Position numbers and translations under genes: made by a program
Shown here: piece after piece, positions 44,277 through 52,615 of the stretch
How the letters are laid out: each line of letters opens with the position of its first letter
How positions within the stretch are numbered: the first letter of the stretch is position 1
Assembly (NCBI RefSeq): GCF_000092245.1
Contig: NC_014166.1
Location: forward strand, 1,302,001 to 1,366,000
From: Arcobacter nitrofigilis DSM 7299
GTDB lineage: Bacteria; Campylobacterota; Campylobacteria; Campylobacterales; Arcobacteraceae
Length of the DNA stretch: 64,000 bases
Direction: 5' to 3'
Notes under the pieces: generated by a model
Database searches by the model: none
What the model was told of the DNA's origin: nothing
What the model saw: the letters and a program-made list of their open reading frames with translations, nothing else

Positions 44277-46283
44277 ATGAGTATTAAAAATAAAATTGTT
44301 GGATCTTTTATTATTTTGATTATTTTGTCATTAATATCTAGTATTTATGTTTCATCAAATATTAAAGGCATAAAAGCTAACTTTTTAAATCTCTGTTATA
44401 AAGAGTTTGCGGGTATTATTGTATTATTAGAAGGAGATAGGGATTCTTATCAGTCAAATGTTTCATTGTTGCAAATTATGAATTTAAAAGATGACGCTGA
44501 AATAAAAAATAAAATAGACAAAGGAGTCAATGAAAATTTACTTCAAGTTAACGAAAGATATGAAAAGTTTAAAAGTCTTTTGAGCAATGATTTAGATAAA
44601 GAAAAATTTAATCAATTTGAAGTGAATTATAGTCAAACAAAATCAGATACTGAGAAGTTAATTCAATTGATAAATTCAAATAAAATTGAAGAAGCAAAGG
44701 ATTTTTATTTTCAATCATATCTACCTAATTTTGGGAAAATGAGAAGTATACTTGATGAATTTTCAACTGAAGTGTACAAAATCATAAAGAAAAATGAGGA
44801 GTATACATCTACTTTAATCTCTTCTTCACTTTTTATTTTTATTACTATAACCGGTATAATTATATTTACAACAATTTTATTATCATTTTTGTTAAGAAAA
44901 AATATTGATAAAGCAATAAGTAGTTTTGAAGATGGCTTAATAAATTTCTTTAAGTTTTTAAATAGGGAAAATAGTGATGTAAATTTGATTGATGATAGTG
45001 GAAAAGATGAATTCTCAAAAATGGCAAAAGTGGTCAATAAAAATATTGAATTGACTAAAGAAGGTATTCTTGAAGATAGAAAACTAATTGATGAAACTAT
45101 TGCTGTAGTTTCAGAGTTTGAACAAGGAGATTTATCTCAAAGATTAGATATGAATGCTTCTAATCCAGCATTAATGCAATTAAAAGATGTACTAAATAAA
45201 ATGGCAGAAAATCTTGAAAGTAATGTTGATAAGATACTTAATATTATGGAAGAGTACTCATCATATAATTACCTAAATAAAATATCTACAACTGGACTAA
45301 AAGAGCATCTTTTAAAATTAGCAAGTGGAGTAAATAACCTAGGTGATTCAATAACTGAAATGTTAGTAGAAAATAAATCAAATGGTTTAACCCTAGATAA
45401 AAGTTCATATACACTTTTAAAAAATGTAGATAAATTAAATCAAAGTTCAAATGAAGCAGCAAGCTCACTAGAAGAGACAGCAGCAGCTTTAGAAGAAATC
45501 ACAAGTAATATCAGAAGTAATACAGAAAATATTGCAAAAATGTCTGAACTATCAAGTGGTGTAACAAAATCAGCAAATGAAGGTGAAGCATTAGCAAATG
45601 ACACAACAGTAGCAATGGAAGAGATAAATGCACAAGTAACAGCAATAAAAGAAGCAATTACAGTAATTGATCAAATAGCTTTCCAAACAAATATTCTAAG
45701 TCTAAATGCAGCAGTAGAAGCAGCAACAGCAGGAGAAGCAGGAAAAGGCTTTGCAGTAGTTGCAGGAGAAGTGCGAAATCTAGCTTCAAGAAGTGCAGAA
45801 GCAGCAAGTGAGATAAAATCATTAGTAGAAAATGCTACAAATAAAGCAAATGATGGGAAAAATATAGCAGGTGAAATGATAAAAGGATATAAAGCATTAA
45901 ATAGTAATATCTTAGAATCAACAAACCTAATTACAGATATAGAAAGTGCTTCAAAAGAGCAACTGTCAGGAATAGAACAAATTAATGATGCTGTAAATGA
46001 ATTAGATCAACAAACACAACAAAATGCTATGGTAGCCTCTGAAACACAAGATATAGCAATCTTAACGGATGAAATAGCTAAACTAATTGTTAGTGATGCA
46101 AACAATAAAGAGTTTGCTGGAAAAGAGAATGTAAAAGCTAAATCAACTAATACGAAACAAGAAGTAAATAAAGAGAAAGTTAATACTCCAGCTAAAAAAG
46201 AAGTAAAACATGAAAAAAGAAAAGAAGTAAAAAACGAAGTTATGAAATCACAAAAAGACAAAGATGAGTGGGAGAGCTTTTAA
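44277..46283 (+). CDS. Methyl-accepting chemotaxis protein
   Basis: A 668-aa chemoreceptor: a transmembrane helix at about residues 8-27, a helical (4HB-type) ligand domain to about 175, a second helix ('[23 protein letters not shown]'), a HAMP-like linker, then the signalling domain with tip '[19 protein letters not shown]' and '[23 protein letters not shown]'. The C-terminus is a Lys-rich linker ending in 'EWESF', which resembles the CheR/CheB-docking pentapeptide NWETF. It lies between hypF and unrelated genes; energy or H2-linked taxis is possible but unproven. Confidence 0.9.
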   Translation: MSIKNKIVGSFIILIILSLISSIYVSSNIKGIKANFLNLCYKEFAGIIVLLEGDRDSYQSNVSLLQIMNLKDDAEIKNKIDKGVNENLLQVNERYEKFKSLLSNDLDKEKFNQFEVNYSQTKSDTEKLIQLINSNKIEEAKDFYFQSYLPNFGKMRSILDEFSTEVYKIIKKNEEYTSTLISSSLFIFITITGIIIFTTILLSFLLRKNIDKAISSFEDGLINFFKFLNRENSDVNLIDDSGKDEFSKMAKVVNKNIELTKEGILEDRKLIDETIAVVSEFEQGDLSQRLDMNASNPALMQLKDVLNKMAENLESNVDKILNIMEEYSSYNYLNKISTTGLKEHLLKLASGVNNLGDSITEMLVENKSNGLTLDKSSYTLLKNVDKLNQSSNEAASSLEETAAALEEITSNIRSNTENIAKMSELSSGVTKSANEGEALANDTTVAMEEINAQVTAIKEAITVIDQIAFQTNILSLNAAVEAATAGEAGKGFAVVAGEVRNLASRSAEAASEIKSLVENATNKANDGKNIAGEMIKGYKALNSNILESTNLITDIESASKEQLSGIEQINDAVNELDQQTQQNAMVASETQDIAILTDEIAKLIVSDANNKEFAGKENVKAKSTNTKQEVNKEKVNTPAKKEVKHEKRKEVKNEVMKSQKDKDEWESF

Positions 46284-46309
46284 AGACTAGGTAATCCCTA
46301 GTCTTTTTT
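46282..46309. terminator. Bidirectional terminator between the chemoreceptor and a DUF2892 gene
   Basis: Stem AAAGACTAGG / CCTAGTCTTT with a 5-nt loop and T run, starting at the chemoreceptor stop. The A-run on the left gives a T run on the other strand. It overlaps the 3' end of the convergent gene. Confidence 0.8.
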
Positions 46310-46501
46310 ACAACTTTCTTTATCACAAGTTGTATCGATTTTAAGTGGACAATATAATGGACACCATCCAATAAGTGCTGTACCTAATGGAATCAATCCA
46401 ATTACACCTAACCAACTATTTGTCATAAACCCATATGCTATAATTGCTACTCCTACAATAATTCTAACTATCTTGTCTATTTTACCTATATTTTTGTTCA
46501 T
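46298..46501 (-). CDS. DUF2892-family small membrane protein
   Basis: A 67-aa protein with the DUF2892 pattern: 'IGKIDKIVRIIVGVAIIAYG', a short turn, then 'LGVIGLIPLGTALIGWCPLY', giving two transmembrane helices, and a short Cys-containing tail ('TTCDKESCKKD'). Members are often linked to rhodanese or sulfur genes; function unknown. Its 3' end overlaps the shared terminator. Confidence 0.82.
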   Translation of the reverse strand: MNKNIGKIDKIVRIIVGVAIIAYGFMTNSWLGVIGLIPLGTALIGWCPLYCPLKIDTTCDKESCKKD

Positions 46502-46599
46502 ACAAATCCTTTAGATATTAGTTTTACTAATGATACTACAATTTATAATATATTAATATAAAAAAATTTAGATTATAAATAAATTAGATTTTCTAATAA

Positions 46600-46896
46600 T
46601 TATATTAGTGCTAGTTTTTTGATTTTTCTTTCAATAAAAAATAGTCCAAAAGGAATAACTGAGTATATAAAGAGTTCTATTGTAAATCTTATATTCCAAT
46701 TATATTTTTTCATTGCTTCATATAATAGTATTAAAAATAATATAAATAAAATACCATGTGTCATGCCTATAATTTTCACAGGATAAGGGTTGTGACCTAT
46801 ATATTTTATTGGCATTGCAATAAAAAGTAGAGTTAAATAAGATATTCCTTCTATTATTGAAATAAGTCTAAATCTATTTATAGCTGTTTTAAGCAT
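46600..46896 (-). CDS. DUF3817-family membrane protein
   Basis: A 98-aa membrane protein with three predicted helices and the family pattern 'FRLISIIEGISYLTLLFIAM' then 'GMTHGILFILFLILLYEA'. DUF3817 proteins are small inner-membrane proteins of unknown role. The ATG is preceded by AAAGGAAA. A 98-bp spacer separates it from the DUF2892 gene. Confidence 0.82.
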   Translation of the reverse strand: MLKTAINRFRLISIIEGISYLTLLFIAMPIKYIGHNPYPVKIIGMTHGILFILFLILLYEAMKKYNWNIRFTIELFIYSVIPFGLFFIERKIKKLALI

Positions 46897-46994
46897 TTGC
46901 TTTCCTTTTGTTTGTGTTATATTAACAAAGTTGTTTTAACTCAAAATTAATAAAATTTACTATAATGTACATTTAAATTAACATAGGATTTTTA

Positions 46995-47528
46995 ATGGAT
47001 AATAGATTACATGAAATTATGGCACAGTGTGCAATTATTCACGAAACAAATATAAAAACAAATATAATAGATGATTTAGACAAAATAGAAGAAAACTTAA
47101 GTAATGGTGACAGTGATGTAAAAGAACATTATTTAACTCTTCTTATGCAGTATTATTTTCAAAAGAATAAATTAGAACAATTGAAACAGTTGCTTTTAGA
47201 GGGCTATAAGTTTGACATGAGATTTATAGATATAGTCGAAGCCTTTTGTCACTTGAAAGATGATGAAGATAATGTTATAGAGTTTTTTGAAGATAATGTT
47301 GTAATGTTAAAAGATAGTATTACAGATAATGATTTAAAAAAGATGTATGAATATTATCAATCAAATTTAGAATATAAAAACTTTATAGATGAGCCATTAA
47401 ATCTTATCAAAAAAAATAGATATGTTTGTGCTCAAGCATATAAAAGTAAAGAAGAGTTTGCAAAGTTCTTTTTAAATGAAGATTTACTCGAATCCCTTAA
47501 AAGAGATATGCCTTTTATTTTGAAGTAA
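46995..47528 (+). CDS. Hypothetical protein, 177 aa
   Basis: I do not recognise this protein. It is acidic, all-helical in appearance and cytoplasmic, with no signal peptide. Stretches such as 'KEHYLTLLMQYYFQKNKLEQLKQLLLEGYKF' suggest tandem helical hairpins of the TPR/HEAT type, but the repeats are not regular enough to assign. The start (46995) is preceded by an AGGATTTTT Shine-Dalgarno. Its 3' end is 5 bp from a convergent gene. Confidence 0.6.
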   Translation: MDNRLHEIMAQCAIIHETNIKTNIIDDLDKIEENLSNGDSDVKEHYLTLLMQYYFQKNKLEQLKQLLLEGYKFDMRFIDIVEAFCHLKDDEDNVIEFFEDNVVMLKDSITDNDLKKMYEYYQSNLEYKNFIDEPLNLIKKNRYVCAQAYKSKEEFAKFFLNEDLLESLKRDMPFILK

Positions 47529-47532
47529 GAAT

Positions 47533-48189
47533 TTAATATTTGAAATATAAATCTTTTAAAATATTTATTTGCTTATTTTGTAAGTAGTTAAATTTGAACT
47601 CACACTCTTTTAAGTAATAAAAGAAGTTTTTCTCATCAACTCCTTTGTATTTTTTCAAATTTTCTTCAAGATATTTCCAAAAAATACCCAAAGGAGTTTT
47701 ATAAGAGTTTATAGAATAAAGTTTATGCCATTTTAAATAATACTCATAATCTTTTGTGCTACTTTCAATACTATGTTTAGGTAGCTTAGGCATAAGTAAT
47801 GTATATATTTTTTTACTTGAATAAAAACCAATGATATTAATAGCATCAAAAAGTGAGCGGGTTTTTTTATTTTGTTCTCTTGTTGTAAAGTAATAGTACT
47901 CTTGATAGGAGCTATTATCTTTTATACTCATATTGTACTCTTCATCTAAAAAGTTTGCTATAAGTCTTCTAAAAAGCATATATCTATTTTGAACAGTTCT
48001 ATAATTTAGTTCTAATATTTGTGCTGTTTTATTTGCATTTATATTGTTACAAAAGTAGTTTATTATTGTTATATCTGTTTCTAATTTTTTTAATGAGAAT
48101 TTTCTTTTGCAAGATTTACATTTTTTATAGTTATCTTGTAAGTTATAAAGTAAGTGATGATTACAAAAAGGGCAATTAGTTAAATTCAT
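47533..48189 (-). CDS. IS1595-transposase-derived zinc-ribbon/HTH protein (probably domesticated)
   Basis: A 218-aa protein. It has an N-terminal zinc ribbon ('CPFC' at 6-9, 'CKSC' at 24-27), a helix-turn-helix ('NKTAQILELNYRTVQNRYML'), and a C-terminal segment 'IFWKYLEENLKKYKGVDEKN' followed by 'LKECEFKFN', which matches the conserved end of IS1595/ISXO2 transposases ('FWSxLKRRLxKFxG...LxECEFRFN'). The acidic DDE residues that I would expect do not appear: 'LGIFW' replaces 'IExFW', and no D near the centre fits. No terminal inverted repeats are seen. I infer an ancient, domesticated derivative; a DNA-binding role is possible. Confidence 0.6.
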   Translation of the reverse strand: MNLTNCPFCNHHLLYNLQDNYKKCKSCKRKFSLKKLETDITIINYFCNNINANKTAQILELNYRTVQNRYMLFRRLIANFLDEEYNMSIKDNSSYQEYYYFTTREQNKKTRSLFDAINIIGFYSSKKIYTLLMPKLPKHSIESSTKDYEYYLKWHKLYSINSYKTPLGIFWKYLEENLKKYKGVDEKNFFYYLKECEFKFNYLQNKQINILKDLYFKY

Positions 48190-48272
48190 AAAAAATTATA
48201 GCTAAAATAGAATTTATATAAATTGATAAGCAAAAAATCATATAATAATAAAATTTAATTATGGAGAGATAT

Positions 48273-48611
48273 ATGAATAATACAGCAAAAATATTGTGGG
48301 CAAGTGATAATAAAGAGACAGCTTTAAGTATGGTGTGTTTGTATGCACATAATGCGAAGGTAAAAGGTTGGATTGATAATGTGCAAGTATTAGTTTGGGG
48401 AGCTTCTCAAAAGCTTATAAGTGAAGATAAAGAAGTACAAGAAAAAGTAAAAGCAATGGTAGCTGATGGTGTTGAAGTAATTGCTTGTCAAAAATGTTCT
48501 GAAGATTTGGGTGTAAAAGATGAGTTACAAGCTTGTAATATGCAAGTTTATTACACTGGTGAATTATTAAGCTCTTGGATTAAAAGTGGAGAGAGTATTA
48601 TCTCAGTATAA
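48273..48611 (+). CDS. DsrE-family protein
   Basis: A 112-aa soluble protein of the DsrE/DsrF/YchN-like fold: the beta-alpha start 'KILWASDNKETALSMVCLYA' and 'VQVLVWGASQKLISED', followed by two central Cys in 'EVIACQKCSEDLGV' and one more in 'LQACNMQVYY'. DsrE-family proteins often carry a thiol for sulfur transfer; this one may be a member of the non-transfer subgroup. The ATG at 48273 is preceded by GGAGAG, and is preferred to the ATG at 48261. Confidence 0.75.
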   Translation: MNNTAKILWASDNKETALSMVCLYAHNAKVKGWIDNVQVLVWGASQKLISEDKEVQEKVKAMVADGVEVIACQKCSEDLGVKDELQACNMQVYYTGELLSSWIKSGESIISV

Positions 48612-49746
48612 ATTTTTTTGTAATAAGAACTAGTAAAACAATTACAAATAGTGAAGCACCTATGATAGAGAAGAATTTTTGTATTTCAAAAATAGCAATT
48701 AATGGATGAAAAACTATAGGTGAAAGAAATTGTCCTAAAAAAATAGATGAAGTGAAGTATCCTGAACTTTTGACTCTCATTTTAGGATTTGTTTTACTTA
48801 ACATCCATGCAACTGCATTTGTCATCATAAATCCACCCGAAAATCCCAATATTGGTGCTGTTATAAAAAAGAAATGAACATTTGTTATTATTCCTACTAA
48901 ACTTAAACCAAAAGAAATAAGTGTTAATCCTATAATATAAATAGTAGAGTATGAATATATTTTTTTTAACTTTGAAAAGGCAATAGCCCCTAAAGCATTA
49001 CAAAAAAATGCAGTAGCAATTATAGTTCCAGCATAAGAGCCACTTACTTTAAATTTTTCAATAAGTAAAAAAGGAAATTGTGTTGGTAAAATAAAAAATA
49101 AAAGCATATAGAAAAAAGCAAAAAAATAGACAAATAAAATATTTTTATTTATGTTTGAAGTTTCATTTTCTTCTATATTTTCTATTTTTATCTCTTCTAT
49201 ATTTTTAAAAACAAAGGGTATTAGAAGTATTCCAATAAAGTAAATACCAAAAGGGAATCTCCAATTCATATCAGATAACATTCCCCCACCGATGACAAAA
49301 AAGACTCCACCTAAAGCCATAAATGAACTTTGATAAGCCATGAATTGATGTCTTTCATCTTCTTTAAAATAATCCCCAACAAGAGATGTTGAAACAATCA
49401 TTAAAGTAGCAACACATAATCCAAATAGTGCCCGCGATGCTAAAAGTGTCTCTATACTATCAAGATATAATCCAGCTGTACCAAAAAGTGAAAAGAAAAA
49501 AAGTGCAATAAGAACTGATTTTTTTTTACCAAATTTAAATATAAGATGTCCTAAAACAGGAGCTAATAGTGCAATAGAAAGGGAAGGTAAAGTAAGCATT
49601 AATCTTGAATAAAACTCTATATTTGCTATATGATTAAAATACTCTTTTAAATGTGGTAAAGATGTAACAATTGCTACATTTGACATAGTAGTTGTCATTG
49701 CTAATAAAAGTAAAGTTAGGAGAGTAAGTTTGTGTATATTTTTCAT
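48598..49746 (-). CDS. Major facilitator superfamily transporter
   Basis: A 382-aa protein with about twelve predicted helices. The MFS loop-2-3 motif is seen as 'GHLIFKFGKKKSVLIAL' (after helix 2), and 'SRALFGLCVATLMIVSTSLVGDYF' is helix 4. The pattern resembles drug/metabolite efflux MFS proteins, but the substrate is unknown. Its 3' end overlaps the DsrE gene by 14 bp (convergent). It is divergent from the gene at 49862. Confidence 0.87.
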   Translation of the reverse strand: MKNIHKLTLLTLLLLAMTTTMSNVAIVTSLPHLKEYFNHIANIEFYSRLMLTLPSLSIALLAPVLGHLIFKFGKKKSVLIALFFFSLFGTAGLYLDSIETLLASRALFGLCVATLMIVSTSLVGDYFKEDERHQFMAYQSSFMALGGVFFVIGGGMLSDMNWRFPFGIYFIGILLIPFVFKNIEEIKIENIEENETSNINKNILFVYFFAFFYMLLFFILPTQFPFLLIEKFKVSGSYAGTIIATAFFCNALGAIAFSKLKKIYSYSTIYIIGLTLISFGLSLVGIITNVHFFFITAPILGFSGGFMMTNAVAWMLSKTNPKMRVKSSGYFTSSIFLGQFLSPIVFHPLIAIFEIQKFFSIIGASLFVIVLLVLITKKFILR

Positions 49747-49822
49747 CTGTGGAAGTGTATCATCATTTAAATTAAAAATTTAATTGTTTATGGAGTAAAA
49801 ATTGCATAATATTCTAATATGA

Positions 49823-49835
49823 GAGTATGATACTC
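49823..49835 (+). promoter_or_regulatory. Palindrome GAGTATGATACTC upstream of the NifX-like gene
   Basis: A perfect 6+1+6 inverted repeat 27 bp before the ATG at 49862 and just downstream of an A/T-rich promoter-like stretch. It is different from the hydrogenase palindromes. The binding protein is unknown. Confidence 0.35.
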
Positions 49836-49861
49836 ATATAAATTAATAAAAGGTAAATATT

Positions 49862-50254
49862 ATGAAAATAGCAATTCCCGTAAAAGATGAGAAATTAACT
49901 TTTTTTAGTAATGCAGGGCATACTCCAAAGTTTGCAATATATGATTTAAGTGGAACAGGAATGTTCCGTTCTTTTAATCTAAACTCTGTAATAAATAATC
50001 CAAGAAGTGATATTGATCATGAACATCCAGAAGAAGAACATGCTTGTGACCATGCACATGATGATGAAGAACATATAGCTCAACATAATAAAATGGGTGT
50101 AGCACTTAATGGATGTGATTATGTTGTAGTTAAAAAAGCTTGCAAAAATACAGCTAAATCTTTCACTTCTCAAGGTATAAAGATAGTTAAGTATAATGGT
50201 GAATCAATAGACGTAAATGAGATACTAAAAGAGACATCTGCAAATTTTGCGTAA
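49862..50254 (+). CDS. NifB/NifX-type cofactor-binding domain protein with His-rich insert
   Basis: A 130-aa protein of the dinitrogenase iron-molybdenum cofactor (NifX/NafY) fold family: 'MKIAIPVKDEKLTFFSNAGHTPKFAIYDL' is the characteristic N-terminus. Between the two halves (about residues 55-80) is a His/Asp/Glu-rich metal-binding insert ('DHEHPEEEHACDHAHDDEEH'). Family members bind metal clusters. It lies directly upstream of hypB, whose product also has a His-rich N-terminus, suggesting a role in nickel or iron handling for hydrogenases. That link is inferred from position. Confidence 0.75.
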   Translation: MKIAIPVKDEKLTFFSNAGHTPKFAIYDLSGTGMFRSFNLNSVINNPRSDIDHEHPEEEHACDHAHDDEEHIAQHNKMGVALNGCDYVVVKKACKNTAKSFTSQGIKIVKYNGESIDVNEILKETSANFA

Positions 50255-50336
50255 TAAATGCTTTTATAGTTCTAAAAGTACATAAGAATAAAATTTTTTA
50301 GTTTAGTTTTATATTACTTGCATTACACTACAGTAA

Positions 50337-50352
50337 ATGAACAAGTATTCAT
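50337..50352 (+). promoter_or_regulatory. TetR-type palindrome ATGAAC-N4-ATTCAT upstream of hypB
   Basis: ATGAACAAGTATTCAT fits the 6+4+6 form of the hydrogenase palindromes, with one C-A asymmetry in the arm. It is 22 bp before the hypB ATG, which puts the maturation operon in the same candidate regulon. Confidence 0.6.
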
Positions 50353-50374
50353 AATCTAAACTAAAAGGCAAAAC

Positions 50375-51151
50375 ATGTGTAAAGATTGCGGTTGTAGTAT
50401 AACAGACCATCATCATCACGACCATGAGCATAACCATTCTCATGATAGTCACTCTCATCAAGCGGCACACGAAACACTTCATCATAATCCACAGTTAAAT
50501 GATTCAAAAACAATCTCAGTAATCAAAAAAATACTTGATAAAAATGACCATGAAGCAGCTCACAATAGAGCACACTTTGAAGAAAACAAAGTATTAGGTA
50601 TAAATCTTATGTCAAGTCCAGGAAGTGGAAAAACATCATTATTGGAAAAATTTGCTGATATGGTTGATTTTAAATTTGCTGTTGTGGAAGGTGATTTAGA
50701 AACTTCAAGGGATGCAGATAGATTAACAGCTAAAGGAATAAATGCTGTTCAAATACAAACAGGAAGTGCCTGTCATTTAGATGCATTTATGGTACATAAG
50801 GGATTACATGATATTTCTTTAGATGACATTGATGTTTGTTTTGTAGAAAATGTAGGAAACCTTGTATGTCCAGCATCATATGATGTGGGAACTCATTTAA
50901 ACATAGTATTAGTATCTGTTCCAGAAGGTGAAGATAAAATAGAGAAATATCCAGTTATGTTTAGATGTGCTGATTTGATACTTATCACTAAAACAGATTT
51001 ATTACCATACTTTGAATATGATATTCAAAAAGAGAAAGAGTATGCAAGAAAACTAAATCCAAGTGTTGATATCTTGGAAATATCAACTAAAGATGAAGAG
51101 AGTATTAAAAAAGTAATTGAGTGGATAAATTTTAAAAGAAAAATGCGATAA
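50375..51151 (+). CDS. hypB: Hydrogenase nickel incorporation GTPase HypB
   Basis: A 258-aa HypB. The high-affinity Ni motif 'CKDCGC' is at the extreme N-terminus, followed by a His-rich stretch ('DHHHHDHEHNHSHDSHSH') for nickel storage. The GTPase domain has Walker A 'MSSPGSGKTSLLE', 'EGDLETSRDADRL', the metal-binding 'GSACHLDAFM' and 'KTDLLPYF'. It delivers Ni with HypA. It opens the hypBCD-GATase-hypE-hypA operon, with an operator-like palindrome upstream. Confidence 0.96.
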   Translation: MCKDCGCSITDHHHHDHEHNHSHDSHSHQAAHETLHHNPQLNDSKTISVIKKILDKNDHEAAHNRAHFEENKVLGINLMSSPGSGKTSLLEKFADMVDFKFAVVEGDLETSRDADRLTAKGINAVQIQTGSACHLDAFMVHKGLHDISLDDIDVCFVENVGNLVCPASYDVGTHLNIVLVSVPEGEDKIEKYPVMFRCADLILITKTDLLPYFEYDIQKEKEYARKLNPSVDILEISTKDEESIKKVIEWINFKRKMR

Positions 51152-51203
51152 GTCAAAATTAATCTGCATTTAAAAGCGATGACAGTAAAAGGAATAAATA
51201 AAG

Positions 51204-51485
51204 ATGTGCCTATCAATACCATCAAAAATAAAAAGTATAAATAAAGAGAGTAATACTTGTATAGTAGATACTATGGGAGTAGAGCGAAGTGCAAGTTTAG
51301 ATCTTATAGACCAAGAGGTTGTTATTGGAGATTATGTACTTATTCATATAGGTTTTGCTATGAATAAAATAGATGAAGATGATGCAAAGGAATCACTAAA
51401 AGTATATAAAGAGATAATAGAGAAAATGGAAGAACAAGATAGACTGCAAGCAATAGAAGATGCAGAAAACTGTCCTTCTAGGTAA
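51204..51485 (+). CDS. hypC: Hydrogenase assembly chaperone HypC
   Basis: A 93-aa HypC/HupF-family protein with the essential N-terminus 'MCLSIPSKI' (Cys2 binds the Fe(CN)2CO intermediate) and 'VLIHIGFAMNKIDEDDA'. It carries the Fe unit between HypD and the large subunit. It lies 52 bp after hypB and 5 bp before hypD. Confidence 0.95.
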   Translation: MCLSIPSKIKSINKESNTCIVDTMGVERSASLDLIDQEVVIGDYVLIHIGFAMNKIDEDDAKESLKVYKEIIEKMEEQDRLQAIEDAENCPSR

Positions 51486-51490
51486 AGTAT

Positions 51491-52615
51491 ATGAGTGAAT
51501 TACAACTAAAAGATTTATACGATGGTTTTAGAGACCCAAAAACAATAAAGGCACTAAAAAAGCTAATAGATAAAGAGGCTCAAAAACTAAATAAAGATAT
51601 AAATATTATGGAAGTATGTGGTGGACATACTCATACTATTATGAAGTATGGACTTCCTCAACTTCTTCCTTCAAATATAAACTTTGTACATGGTCCTGGT
51701 TGTCCTGTATGTGTTATGCCAAAAGAGAGAATTGACCATGCATATATATTAAGTTTACAAGAAGATGTAATACTTGTAACACTAGGTGATATGATAAAAG
51801 TTCCAGGAAGTCATGGAAGCTTACAAGATGCCAGAAGTAAAGGTGCAGATGTAAGATTTGTATATTCACCTTTAGATACTATAAAAATAGCAAATGAGAA
51901 TCCAGAAAAAAAGATAATCTTTTTTGCAATAGGCTTTGAAACAACTACTCCTATGACAGCAGCATTATTGGAGCACGTAACTAAGAGTGGAATAAAGAAC
52001 ATACTATTTCATATAAATCATATAACAGTACCAGAACCTATGAGAGCATTACTTGATAGTAGTGATTGTAAAATAGATGCTTTTATAGGACCTTCACATG
52101 TAAGTGTAATAACTGGCTCTAAGATATATGAAGAGTTTGTAGTTGATTATAAAAAGCCAGTAGTAGTAAGTGGCTTTGAACCAGTAGATGTAATGCAATC
52201 AATTTTATCAATTGTAAAACAGTTCAATGAAAATAGATGTGACTTGGAACTTCAATACTCAAGAGCAGTATCATATGATGGAAACCTAAGAGCACAAGAG
52301 TTAAATAATAAGTTCTTTACAAAAGCAGAACATTTCAGATGGAGAGGTTTAGGCGATATAAAAGATTCAGCATATAAACTAAGAGATGAATACTCTTCTA
52401 TAGATGCCGAGATAATATATAAAGATATCTTACCAAATGAAAAAATAGATGACCATAAACTTTGTATTTGTGGAAGTATTATGAGGGGTGTAGCTAAACC
52501 AAATGATTGTAAAGTCTTTGGAACAGCATGTAAGCCAAGTAGCCCGTTAGGAAGTTGTATGGTGAGTAGTGAAGGTGCATGTAGTGCATATTATAAATAT
52601 GGAAATCTATTATAA
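51491..52615 (+). CDS. hypD: Hydrogenase formation protein HypD
   Basis: A 374-aa HypD with the conserved segments 'EVCGGHTHTIMKYGL', 'HGPGCPVCVMP' and 'FFAIGFETTTPMTAA', and a C-terminal [4Fe-4S] Cys set in 'CICGSIMRGVAKPNDC', 'FGTACKPSSPLGSCMVSSEGAC'. It is the scaffold on which Fe(CN)2CO is assembled with HypC and HypE. The stop is directly followed by the ATG of the next gene. Confidence 0.96.
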   Translation: MSELQLKDLYDGFRDPKTIKALKKLIDKEAQKLNKDINIMEVCGGHTHTIMKYGLPQLLPSNINFVHGPGCPVCVMPKERIDHAYILSLQEDVILVTLGDMIKVPGSHGSLQDARSKGADVRFVYSPLDTIKIANENPEKKIIFFAIGFETTTPMTAALLEHVTKSGIKNILFHINHITVPEPMRALLDSSDCKIDAFIGPSHVSVITGSKIYEEFVVDYKKPVVVSGFEPVDVMQSILSIVKQFNENRCDLELQYSRAVSYDGNLRAQELNNKFFTKAEHFRWRGLGDIKDSAYKLRDEYSSIDAEIIYKDILPNEKIDDHKLCICGSIMRGVAKPNDCKVFGTACKPSSPLGSCMVSSEGACSAYYKYGNLL

